Origin: Streptomyces aurantiogriseus
GTDB lineage: Bacteria > Actinomycetota > Actinomycetes > Streptomycetales > Streptomycetaceae
Direction of reading: 5' to 3'
DNA length: 64,000 nucleotides
NCBI RefSeq assembly: GCF_014649375.1
Contig: NZ_BMSX01000003.1
Location: 124,001 to 188,000 of the forward strand
Below the pieces are notes generated by a model that searched no databases, had not been told where the DNA came from, and saw nothing but the letters and a program-made list of their open reading frames with translations. The position numbers were made by a program, and so were the translations under genes. Shown here piece after piece: positions 9,494 through 18,242 of this stretch. Each line of letters begins with the position of its first letter. The first letter of the stretch is position 1.

Positions 9494-11620
9494 ATGTCGG
9501 AGGCGGAGCGGGCGGGGTCATCCCGTCAGGACAAGAGCGCACGTCTCCTCGCCGGGCGGTACCGGCTGGGAGACGTACTCGGCCGCGGCGGCATGGGGAC
9601 GGTGTGGCGCGCCGAGGACGAGACGCTCGGGCGGACGGTCGCCGTCAAGGAGCTGCGGTTCCCGTCGAACATCGACGAGGAGGAGAAGCGCCGGCTGATC
9701 ACGCGGACGCTGCGCGAGGCCAAGGCCATCGCGCGGATCCGCAACAACAGCGCGGTGACGGTCTTCGACGTGGTCGACGAGGACGACCGGCCGTGGATCG
9801 TGATGGAGCTCGTCGAGGGCAAGTCGCTCGCCGAGGTCATCCGTGAGGACGGTGTGCTGGAGCCGAGGCGCGCGGCGGAGGTCGGGCTGGCGATCCTCGA
9901 CGTGCTGCGGTCGGCCCACCGCGAGGGGATCCTGCACCGCGACGTGAAGCCGTCGAACGTGCTGATCGCCGAGGACGGCCGGGTCGTGCTCACCGACTTC
10001 GGTATCGCCCAGGTCGAGGGCGACCCGTCCATCACCTCGACCGGCATGCTCGTCGGCGCGCCCTCCTACATCTCCCCGGAGCGGGCCCGCGGGCACAAGC
10101 CGGGACCGGCGGCCGACCTGTGGTCGCTCGGCGGCCTGCTGTACGCGTCGGTCGAGGGCACGCCCCCGTACGACAAGGGATCCGCGATCGCGACGCTCAC
10201 CGCGGTGATGACCGAGCCGTTGGAGGAGCCGAAGAACGCGGGTCCGCTGAAGGACGTCATCTACGGCCTGCTCACCAAGGACCCGGAGCGGCGGCTCGAC
10301 GACGCCGGGGCGCGGCAGAAGCTCAACGCGGTGATCCACGCGCCCGAGCCCAAGGAGGCCGAGCCGGCGGACGCGACGAAGCTCGTGCCGCTGCCGGTGC
10401 AGCCGGACGGCCCCGGGGACAAGGGGGGTTCGGGCGGGGAGGCTGCCGAGAAGCTGCGCGGGGCCCTGCGGTCCGTGCGGAAGGCCGCCGTCGCGGCGGG
10501 GGCGGCCACCTCGGCCGCGGCCCGTGCCAAGTCGGCGAGCGGTACGGCGGCTTCGGGGAGCGTGACGGAGGAAAAGGCGAAGGGCGGCGTGAGTGCCGGT
10601 ACCGCCGCCTCCGCGGCCACCGCGCCCGCTGTCCCGGCTGCCCGGTCCGCCACGTCGAAGACCGCTACCACGGCGGCATCCGAGTCTGTTTCGGCCTCTG
10701 GTTCCGGTTCGGTTTCCGCTACCGGGGCCGGGGTGAACGGCAGCCGCGGGCCGGGTGCGTCGGGCGGGCAGGGTGCTCGTGGGGGGAACGGCGGGACGGG
10801 CGGCCGGAGTTCGGGGTGGCCCGTGATGACGCCGCCGGATCTGCCGCCGCGGCCCGTTCCCAGGGCGCCGCTCACCGATGTGGTGCCGAAGCGGACGCTG
10901 GTGATCATCGCCGTGGTGGTGGTGCTCGCGGTGCTCGGCACGGTCCTGGCCCTCACGCTCGGCGACGGCGACGACAAGGCCGACGGTTCGAAGAGCGGCG
11001 GTGCGAAGGTCGTCGCCAGTGAGAGCGCGAGCGCGAACACCAAGGAGGACGAGGCCGGCGGGACCGGTACGGACGGCTCGGCGTCGCAGTCCGCGTCGGC
11101 GGGTTCCGCCTCCGGCAGCGGCACGCCCAGCTCCGGGGTGTCCACGACCGGCGGTACCGGTTCCGACGTCTCCGCCACCGAGAACAGCACGGCGGCGACG
11201 ACACACACGGGCGGGCAGGGGTACTCGATCGGGCTGCCCACCGGGTGGAAGTACCAGTCCTCCGATGCCGCGGGGGACCGGTTCACCGGGCCTGACGGGC
11301 AGAAGCTGCTCGTCGCCTGGACGACCACGCCCAAGGACGACCCCGTCGCGGACTGGAAGAACCAGGAGCGCTCCATGGTGCGCTCCCAGTACAAGAGGAT
11401 CCGCATAGAGAAGGTGGAGTATCGCGGCTGGAACACGGCCGACTGGGAGTTCACCTATGTGGAGAGCGGCACCGCGTACCGCACGATCGACCGCGGATTC
11501 GTCGTGAGCAGCAGTCAGGGGTACGCGCTGATGTACACGGCGAAGGCCGCCGCGTGGGACAGCGCTCTGCGGAAGAGCACCTGGGCGACGCTGACGCAGA
11601 CGTTCACGCCGAAGAAGTAG
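9494..11620 (+). CDS. Membrane Ser/Thr protein kinase, first of the cluster
   Basis: A 708-residue Hanks-type kinase. The kinase domain occupies roughly residues 15-290: the glycine loop GRGGMGTVW, the catalytic lysine in TVAVKEL, LHRDVKPSN, TDFGIAQ and SPERARG are all intact. An Ala/Ser/Thr-rich linker (about residues 290-460) follows. One transmembrane helix is LVIIAVVVVLAVLGTVLALTL. The extracytoplasmic part starts with a second low-complexity stretch and ends in a globular domain with GYSIGLPTGWKY and TADWEFTYV, the domain type shared by all six cluster members. There are no PASTA repeats. ATG 9494 has GAGGGG 5 bases upstream; an earlier in-frame ATG is at 9482. It probably senses an envelope signal. 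Confidence 0.92.
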   Translation: MSEAERAGSSRQDKSARLLAGRYRLGDVLGRGGMGTVWRAEDETLGRTVAVKELRFPSNIDEEEKRRLITRTLREAKAIARIRNNSAVTVFDVVDEDDRPWIVMELVEGKSLAEVIREDGVLEPRRAAEVGLAILDVLRSAHREGILHRDVKPSNVLIAEDGRVVLTDFGIAQVEGDPSITSTGMLVGAPSYISPERARGHKPGPAADLWSLGGLLYASVEGTPPYDKGSAIATLTAVMTEPLEEPKNAGPLKDVIYGLLTKDPERRLDDAGARQKLNAVIHAPEPKEAEPADATKLVPLPVQPDGPGDKGGSGGEAAEKLRGALRSVRKAAVAAGAATSAAARAKSASGTAASGSVTEEKAKGGVSAGTAASAATAPAVPAARSATSKTATTAASESVSASGSGSVSATGAGVNGSRGPGASGGQGARGGNGGTGGRSSGWPVMTPPDLPPRPVPRAPLTDVVPKRTLVIIAVVVVLAVLGTVLALTLGDGDDKADGSKSGGAKVVASESASANTKEDEAGGTGTDGSASQSASAGSASGSGTPSSGVSTTGGTGSDVSATENSTAATTHTGGQGYSIGLPTGWKYQSSDAAGDRFTGPDGQKLLVAWTTTPKDDPVADWKNQERSMVRSQYKRIRIEKVEYRGWNTADWEFTYVESGTAYRTIDRGFVVSSSQGYALMYTAKAAAWDSALRKSTWATLTQTFTPKK

Positions 11621-11857
11621 CGCCGGAGCGGAGCGGAGCGGGGCGGGGCCGGGGCGGGTCGTTCGCGGTCGGCGCGTGTGCGGTACGTGTTCGAGGCGTG
11701 AGATCGGGCATCCCCTCTCTGCGGGTTGCCTTCGGCACGTATCGTGAGTGCTTGCGGACCGTACGCATCCAGCAGTGCGCCTGGATACGGTCGGGTGAGG
11801 CCGGAACGGGCCGCGGGGCGAACGGAATTGACCGACCGGATGGCCGGGGGAGGCAAC

Positions 11858-14521
11858 GTGGACGACTATGCGGGGCGGGTGCTCGCCGACCGCTACCGCC
11901 TGCCGCTGCCGCCCTCCGACGAGTACGAACTCACCGAGACCCGGGCCTTCGACACCTACAGCGGGCAGGAAGTCCTGGTCCGGCAGGTGCCGTTGCCGGA
12001 GGTCGTCGAGGCGGAGGTGCTCGACGCCGAAGGGCTGCCCGACGGGTTCACGGCACGGGAGCGCGGGGCGCGGAGGCCGGCGGGACGCGCGGGCCTGGGT
12101 GTCAGTACGAGGCGGCCCGCCGATCCGGTCGTACGGCGGGCGGTGGAGGCGGCGCAGGCCGCGGCGAGCATTCCCGACCATCCGCGGCTCGACCAGGTCT
12201 TCGACGTGTTCGCCGAGGGCGGTTCGCTGTGGATCGTGAGTGAGCTGGTGGCCGCGCGGCCACTCGCGGCGCTGCTCGCCGAGAAGCCGCTGACGCCGTA
12301 CCGGGCGGCCGAGGTCGCCTCCGACGTGCTCATGGCGCTGCGGGTACTGCACGCGCACGGCTGGGTGCACCGGAACATCACCGCACGCACGGTGCTCGTC
12401 TGTGACGACGGCCGGGTCATGCTGACCGGGCTGGCCGTCGGGGCGGCGGAAGAGGCGTTGTGCGGGTACGACCCGGTGCCGGCGGAGGAGAGCGAGGAAC
12501 GGCCCGGCCGCTCCGTCGAGGAGGGCGCGGGGCTTCGGGGGCCTGGAGGGCCGGGCTCCGGTGGGGGCGGGTTCGGCGGTGCCGCCCTGCCCGGTGGCGT
12601 GGGCCCCGGGACCGGTGGGACCGCGGGGCGGCCGCGGCCCGGAGGGCTGGGAGCCGTCAGCGGGAGCGGGACTGTCGGTGGGGCCGGGATGGATCCCGAG
12701 GCCGCTCGGCGGGCGGCGATCGAGGCGCGGGCGGCCGGCGGGCTGCCGGCGGCGGGAGCCGAGCCGGCGAACGGAGCCTCCGGTGCCGTGGCCCGCAGGA
12801 CCGTGGAGACGGGTGGGGACATTCGTGCCGCGCGGGCCGGTGCCATCGCCGCGTACCGTGCGGGCGCCCGGGCGGCGGCCCGGGTGCAGGAGGCCCAGCA
12901 GGGCGGGCGGGCGGCGCTGCCGGGTGCCCGTACCTCGCCCGAGGGTGACGTAGGAGTCCCGGGCGCGGCGCCGTCGCCGTATGCGATCGGGAGCGGGCGG
13001 GAACAGGGGGCCGGGAGTTCGGCTCCGGGGCAGATCGCCGACCCCTACGGGGTGCGGGGGGCAGTCGGCCCCAGTGCGGCTGGGCATGTTCCCGTGCCTC
13101 CGCAAGGCGTGCAGGCGGACGGTCCCGTGCCCCCGCAAGGTGTGCCGGTGGGCGTGCCCGCGCCGGGTGGCGGGGCGGGCGGTGAGACGCGGGCGGGTGC
13201 CCGTTGGGACGAGCTGGCGGCCGGGGCCGGGGTGCGGAAGGGGCCGGGCACCGCGCTGGCCGCCGAGCGGGCGCGGCAGGCTCGGATGGCCGTCGTCGGG
13301 CCCGTCACCGAGCGGTGGGCGCCGGAACAGGCCGGACCCGTGCACGAGAACTGGCAGCTGGCCGCGCCGATCGGGCCCGCGACCGACCTGTGGGCGCTCG
13401 GCGCGCTGCTCTTCCGGGCCGTTCAGGGGCATGCCCCGTACCCGGAGGAGTCCACGGCGGAGCTGGTGCAGATGGTGTGCGCCGAGCCGCCGGCCTTCGC
13501 CGAGGAGTGCGGGCCGCTCCGGCCGGTGGTGGAGTCGCTGCTGCGCCAGGACCCCACCGAACGCCTCGACTTCGAGGAGCTGCGCGGCTGGCTGCGCTCG
13601 CTGGTGCGCTCGGCGCCCGAACCGGAGGCGGGCACACACGTCGTCGCCGCACCGCCGACCGACCCGCGCCGGCTGCCGATCGTGCGCCGCAAGGGCGAGC
13701 TGGTGCGCCGGCGGCGCGCCGGGCTGCCCGCGACCAGCGGACGGCACAAGCGGACCCGGCAGGAGACGGCGCGTTCGCCCCGCAGCCTGGGCCGCACCCT
13801 GCTCCTGCTGATCCTGCTCGCGCTGGCCGCGGCGATCGCGTACGCCGTGCTGTTCATGCCGAAGGCCGATCAGGACGGGGCGGGCGGCGCGAGCGGTGCC
13901 GACCGGACCGGGGCCGCCGGCCAGGCCGAACAGGCGCCCGAGGCGAGCAGCGAGCCCCGGCCCGACGACCAGAACTCGCCGGCGCCGGACAGCAGCGCCT
14001 CGGCGTCCTCCGGGGCCTCCGGGTCCTCCGGCTCCGGCGCCACCGAGACGCAGTCCGGGGCCGACGTCCCCGACGGCTTCACCCTGCGCGAGGACGCCGA
14101 GGGCTTCCAGATCGCCGTCGCCAACGGCTGGGACCGCACACCCAAGAACGGGCGCGGACAGGTCGTCTACTCACACGGCGGCTTCGAGCTGATCATCGTG
14201 CCGGGGCGCGACACCGCCTCCCAGTACGGCAACGACCCGATGGCGTACCAGCGGGAGAAGGAGAGCGAGCTGCAGCCCTACCGCGACTCCAGCTGGGCCA
14301 CCGCCTCCGGGCTGCGGACGATCCAGGTGGGCGGGCGGACCATGGCCGAGGGGCAGTTCACCTGGACCGGCGACGACGGGCGCGAACTGTTCGTACGCAA
14401 CCTCGCCCTCCTCCTCGACGGGCGGTACCACGTCGTCCAGCTGCGCGGTCCCGAGGCCGAGCGGGACGAGGTGACACGGCTGTTCGAGCAGGCGTCGGCC
14501 AGTTACCGGTACACGGGCTGA
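11858..14521 (+). CDS. Membrane pseudokinase with a large activation-segment insertion
   Basis: An 887-residue kinase-fold protein that lacks catalytic residues. There is no glycine-rich loop. The VAVK lysine is Arg42 in VLVRQVP. The HRD motif is HRN (from His171), and DFG is replaced by TGL at about residue 190. APE (residues 488-490) and DLWALGALL are retained, so the C-lobe should fold. About 295 Gly/Ala/Pro-rich residues separate TGL from APE. Then come a transmembrane helix (TLLLLILLALAAAIAYAVLF) and the shared extracytoplasmic domain (GFQIAVANGWDR, then EGQFTWTGDDG). GTG 11858 is chosen because GGGGAGG lies 5 bases upstream; ATG 11840 is possible. It probably acts as a regulator or partner of the neighbouring kinases. 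Confidence 0.88.
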   Translation: MDDYAGRVLADRYRLPLPPSDEYELTETRAFDTYSGQEVLVRQVPLPEVVEAEVLDAEGLPDGFTARERGARRPAGRAGLGVSTRRPADPVVRRAVEAAQAAASIPDHPRLDQVFDVFAEGGSLWIVSELVAARPLAALLAEKPLTPYRAAEVASDVLMALRVLHAHGWVHRNITARTVLVCDDGRVMLTGLAVGAAEEALCGYDPVPAEESEERPGRSVEEGAGLRGPGGPGSGGGGFGGAALPGGVGPGTGGTAGRPRPGGLGAVSGSGTVGGAGMDPEAARRAAIEARAAGGLPAAGAEPANGASGAVARRTVETGGDIRAARAGAIAAYRAGARAAARVQEAQQGGRAALPGARTSPEGDVGVPGAAPSPYAIGSGREQGAGSSAPGQIADPYGVRGAVGPSAAGHVPVPPQGVQADGPVPPQGVPVGVPAPGGGAGGETRAGARWDELAAGAGVRKGPGTALAAERARQARMAVVGPVTERWAPEQAGPVHENWQLAAPIGPATDLWALGALLFRAVQGHAPYPEESTAELVQMVCAEPPAFAEECGPLRPVVESLLRQDPTERLDFEELRGWLRSLVRSAPEPEAGTHVVAAPPTDPRRLPIVRRKGELVRRRRAGLPATSGRHKRTRQETARSPRSLGRTLLLLILLALAAAIAYAVLFMPKADQDGAGGASGADRTGAAGQAEQAPEASSEPRPDDQNSPAPDSSASASSGASGSSGSGATETQSGADVPDGFTLREDAEGFQIAVANGWDRTPKNGRGQVVYSHGGFELIIVPGRDTASQYGNDPMAYQREKESELQPYRDSSWATASGLRTIQVGGRTMAEGQFTWTGDDGRELFVRNLALLLDGRYHVVQLRGPEAERDEVTRLFEQASASYRYTG

Positions 14522-14666
14522 GTACTGAGCGTCGTAGGCCTCGTCGGTTCCGTGTCCACCCCGGAAAGCGACAACCGTCACAGTGGGGTTTCCTTGGGAC
14601 CCCGCTGGTTCCGTGGAGGGGGACCGGTCTTTACTCTGGCCCCTGTCAAGAGCATTGCGGGGCAAC

Positions 14667-16415
14667 GTGAATCAGATGCAGGGCCTGCTCATCGCGGGCC
14701 GCTACCGGCTCGCCGACTCCATCGGCAGCGGCGGCATGGGCCGAGTGTGGCGCGCGCACGACGAGTTGCTGCACCGGGCCGTCGCCATCAAGGAGCTGAC
14801 CGCTGCCCTCTACGTCTCCGAGAGCGACCAGGAGCGACTGCTCGCCCGCACCCGTGCGGAGGCCCGTGCGGCCGCGCGGATCAACCACTCCGCCGTGGTC
14901 ACCGTCCACGACGTGCTCGAACACGACGGCCGCCCCTGGATCGTGATGGAGCTGGTCGAGGGCCGCTCGCTGGCCGACGCGGTCAAGGAGGACGGACGCG
15001 TCGAGCCCGCCGAGGCCGCGCGGATCGGGCTGTGGGTGCTGCGCGCCCTGCGCGCCGCGCACTCCGCCGGCGTCCTGCACCGTGACGTCAAGCCCGGCAA
15101 CGTGCTCCTCTCCCACGACGGCCGCGTCCTGCTCACCGACTTCGGCATCGCCCAGATCGAGGGCGACACCACCATCACCCGCACCGGGGAGGTCGTCGGG
15201 TCCGTCGACTACCTCGCCCCCGAGCGCGTCCGCGGCCAGGACCCCGGCCCGTCCTGCGACCTGTGGGCGCTCGGCGCGACGCTGTACACGGCGGTGGAGG
15301 GCCGCTCGCCGTTCCGCCGCACCTCGCCGCTGAGCACCATGCAGGCGGTCGTCGAGGAGGAGGCCGCCGAGCCGCGGTACGCCGGCCCGCTCGGGCCTGT
15401 GATCACCGCCCTGCTGCGCAAGGACCCGGCCACCCGGCCGGACACAGCCGAGGCGGAGTACCTGCTCGCCGAGGCGGCGGAGGGCCGCCGGCCGAGCGGG
15501 GCACAGGCGTACGTGCCGACGCAGTTCGCGGGCCCCGGCCAGGGCACACAGGGCAGCGGGACGCATTTCGTGTCCGGACCCACGCAGGGCAGCGGCCCGC
15601 AGTACGTGTCGGGCACGACCCAGGGTGGGGCCCACTTCGCGTCCGGCACCCAGTACGCCCCCGCTCCGGAGGCATCGACGCCGGTGCCGGCCTCCGGAGC
15701 CCGGCACGCCATGACCGGACCGACCACCACCGGCCCCGGCCCGGCGCAGCCCCGGCGCCGCCGGCTCCGGACCCTCGCGCTCGTGGTCGCTGTCGCCGCG
15801 CTGGTCGGAGGCGCCACGGCGGTGGGGCTGCAGGCGTTGAACGAGAGCCGGCAGCCGAGCGCCGAGTCCGGCGCCTCCTCGAGCCCCAGCCCCAGCCCCA
15901 CGGCGACCAGCACCGGCAAGGCGGCGGAGGGCACCGATCCCGCCTCCTGGAAGCCGGTGACCGACCCGTTGGGCTTCGGGCTCTCCCTGCCCGAGGGCTG
16001 GGAGCGGACGGTGTTCCAGGACGACGGCGACCTCCAGCAGATCGACTACTCACCCGACGGCGGCGAGCACTTCGTCCGTATCGCCATCGACGCCTCCCCG
16101 GACTTCAACGACCCCTACGCCCACCAGATCGACCTCGAACAGCAGCTCAAGCGGCTGGTCGACTACAACAGGGTCACCCTGGAGCGGAACCTGTACCGCG
16201 ACCGCGAGGGCGCCGAGTGGGAGTACACCTGGACCGCGCTGGCCAAGGACACGGAGTTCCCGGGGCCGCGGCGCGCGATCGAGGAGACGTACATCGCGCG
16301 GGACGGCACCGAGTACGCGATCTACATGTCGTCGCCCGCCGAGGACTGGGAGACGACCGCCGAGCAGTTCAAGTCCGTGTTGCAGAGCTGGCGGGAGCCG
16401 CAGAGCGCTTCCTGA
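14667..16415 (+). CDS. Membrane Ser/Thr protein kinase, third in cluster
   Basis: A 582-residue active-looking kinase. Residues 10-270 carry GSGGMGRVW, VAIKEL, LHRDVKPGN, TDFGIAQ and APERVRG. A Gly/Gln/Thr-rich linker follows with repeated TQGSG-like segments. One membrane helix is LRTLALVVAVAALVGGATAV. The outer domain starts at GFGLSLPEGWERT and includes EWEYTWTALA. GTG 14667 with GCGGGGC upstream is preferred; ATG 14676 three codons later is an alternative. It lies 145 bases after the pseudokinase gene and 74 bases before the next kinase gene. Confidence 0.92.
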   Translation: MNQMQGLLIAGRYRLADSIGSGGMGRVWRAHDELLHRAVAIKELTAALYVSESDQERLLARTRAEARAAARINHSAVVTVHDVLEHDGRPWIVMELVEGRSLADAVKEDGRVEPAEAARIGLWVLRALRAAHSAGVLHRDVKPGNVLLSHDGRVLLTDFGIAQIEGDTTITRTGEVVGSVDYLAPERVRGQDPGPSCDLWALGATLYTAVEGRSPFRRTSPLSTMQAVVEEEAAEPRYAGPLGPVITALLRKDPATRPDTAEAEYLLAEAAEGRRPSGAQAYVPTQFAGPGQGTQGSGTHFVSGPTQGSGPQYVSGTTQGGAHFASGTQYAPAPEASTPVPASGARHAMTGPTTTGPGPAQPRRRRLRTLALVVAVAALVGGATAVGLQALNESRQPSAESGASSSPSPSPTATSTGKAAEGTDPASWKPVTDPLGFGLSLPEGWERTVFQDDGDLQQIDYSPDGGEHFVRIAIDASPDFNDPYAHQIDLEQQLKRLVDYNRVTLERNLYRDREGAEWEYTWTALAKDTEFPGPRRAIEETYIARDGTEYAIYMSSPAEDWETTAEQFKSVLQSWREPQSAS

Positions 16416-16489
16416 ACCCCGTTCCGTGTCCCGGCCTCCGTCCGTGACTTGGCCGGTCGGCGCCCCGGAGGCGGGGCGTCCGGTGGGGC

Positions 16490-18127
16490 ATGATGGGGCG
16501 CATGGGGACCGAGGGGGACGCCGTCCGGGTCATCGCGGGCCGCTACCGGCTGGAGGCGAGGCTCGGGCGTGGTGGCATGGGCGTCGTGTGGCGGGCCACC
16601 GACCGGCTGCTGGAGCGGCAGGTGGCCGTCAAGGAGCTGGTCCCCGACGACTCCCTCTCCGCCGAGGAGGCCCGCGGCCGCCGCGACCGGACGCTGCGGG
16701 AGGCCCGTGCGGTCGCCCAGTTGAGCCATCCGCACATCATCGTCGTGCACGACGTCGTCGAGGAGGACGAACGCCCGTACATCGTCATGGAGTTGATCGA
16801 CGGCAGCTCGCTCGCCGACCGGATCGCCGAGCACGGGCCCGTCGAGGCGCGTGAGGCGGCCCGGATCGGCGCCGACCTGCTCGGCGCCCTGCAGGCCGCG
16901 CATGCGGCCGGGGTCCTGCACCGGGACATCAAGCCCGCGAACGTCCTCGTCGAGTCCGGCACCGGGCGCGCCGTCCTCACCGACTTCGGCATCGCCCAGG
17001 TCGCGGGCGCGACCACGCTCACCGAGACCGGTTCGTTCGTCGGTTCGCCCGAGTACACCGCGCCCGAGCGCATGTCCGGGGAGCGGACCGGCCCCGCCTC
17101 CGACCTGTGGTCGCTGGGCGCGCTGCTGTGCACGGCCCTGAGCGGCGAGTCCCCGTTCCGCCGCGACTCGTTGGGCGGCATCCTGCACGCCGTCGTCTTC
17201 GCCGAGATCCGTACGCCCCCGCAGGCGGCACCGCTCCTGCCCGTCGTACGAGGGCTGCTGGAGCGGGATCCGCAGCGGCGGCTGGAGGCGGCGGAGGCGG
17301 AGCGGATGCTGCGCGCCTTCCTGGACACCGGGCGTACACCACCGGTGCCGGCGCGGACCGGATACACGCCGACACAGGCCGACCTGCCCCGTCAGCTGTC
17401 CTTGTCCCCCTCGGGCCCTCCCGGCCGTGAGCGGTCCACACGGGGCGTGCTGGTGGCAGCGCTGCTGGTCGCGGCGATGGCGGGCGCGGGGGTGTCGGCG
17501 GCAGCGCTGCTGGTGGACCGGGGTGGCACCGGGGGCGGGTCGCCCACGAGTTCGGCGCCGGGGCGGCCGACGGGCACCTCACCGACGTCCAGCGCCGGTG
17601 CCGGGGGTGGCCTCACCGCCACTGCCAGTGCCAGTGGCCCCACGGTGGGCGGCTCCCCGTCCGTCTCCGCCTCGGACCGGCCGTCCGCCCCCTCCGGCTA
17701 CCGCGTCGCCGACGACCCGGCCGGGTTCGCGCTCGCCGTGCCGGACGGCTTCACGCGGGTGTCGCAGGGCGAGCGGGTCTTCTACATGTCCCCGGGGCAG
17801 ATTTTCCGCCTCGGCATCAAGGTCACCGACCCGCAACCCGGTGGCCCCCTCGGCGTGTTGGAGCGCTCGGCGGCCAAGGGGCCGGACACCAACCCCGGTT
17901 ACCGCGACGGCCGGGTCACCGTGACCACGCGCGACGGACGCCCCGCGGCCCTCTGGGAGTTCACCTGGGACGGCTTCAGTGCGGCGGAGGGCCCCCGGCA
18001 CACCTACGACCTGTGCTGGGAGGAAGGCGGACGGCTGTACGACGTGTGGGTGTCGGCGCCGCTCGGGAAGGTACGGGAGGCGCGGGAGTACTTCGATGTG
18101 GCGGTCGACACGCTCGTACCCGCATGA
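16490..18127 (+). CDS. Membrane Ser/Thr protein kinase, fourth in cluster
   Basis: A 545-residue kinase. GRGGMGVVW, VAVKEL, LHRDIKPAN, TDFGIAQ and APERMSG are intact in residues 15-280. Then come a short Pro/Ser linker and a membrane helix (VLVAALLVAAMAGAGVSAAAL). A Ser/Thr/Gly-rich stalk leads to the outer domain (GFALAVPDGFTRV, then ALWEFTWDG). The start is uncertain among ATG 16490, 16493 and 16502, because GGGG tracts precede each. The family-typical start just before EGDAVRVIAGRYR favours 16502, which would remove four residues. It reads closely into the next kinase gene. Confidence 0.92.
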   Translation: MMGRMGTEGDAVRVIAGRYRLEARLGRGGMGVVWRATDRLLERQVAVKELVPDDSLSAEEARGRRDRTLREARAVAQLSHPHIIVVHDVVEEDERPYIVMELIDGSSLADRIAEHGPVEAREAARIGADLLGALQAAHAAGVLHRDIKPANVLVESGTGRAVLTDFGIAQVAGATTLTETGSFVGSPEYTAPERMSGERTGPASDLWSLGALLCTALSGESPFRRDSLGGILHAVVFAEIRTPPQAAPLLPVVRGLLERDPQRRLEAAEAERMLRAFLDTGRTPPVPARTGYTPTQADLPRQLSLSPSGPPGRERSTRGVLVAALLVAAMAGAGVSAAALLVDRGGTGGGSPTSSAPGRPTGTSPTSSAGAGGGLTATASASGPTVGGSPSVSASDRPSAPSGYRVADDPAGFALAVPDGFTRVSQGERVFYMSPGQIFRLGIKVTDPQPGGPLGVLERSAAKGPDTNPGYRDGRVTVTTRDGRPAALWEFTWDGFSAAEGPRHTYDLCWEEGGRLYDVWVSAPLGKVREAREYFDVAVDTLVPA

Positions 18128-18242
18128 ACCACCCGCTCGTACCCACCTAAAGGGGAGATAAGGAACGGCCCGGGTCACGGGTCTGTGACCGGTATGTGCC
18201 CACGGTGGATCCCGGCCTGTGTGGCGCGATATGGATGGAGCC

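Noticed and set aside
9518..13747. 1409-codon open frame on the minus strand opposite the first two kinases
   Set aside because: It is a shadow of the high-GC plus-strand genes. The product is Arg/Pro/His-rich with no domain, while the plus strand has clear kinase motifs.
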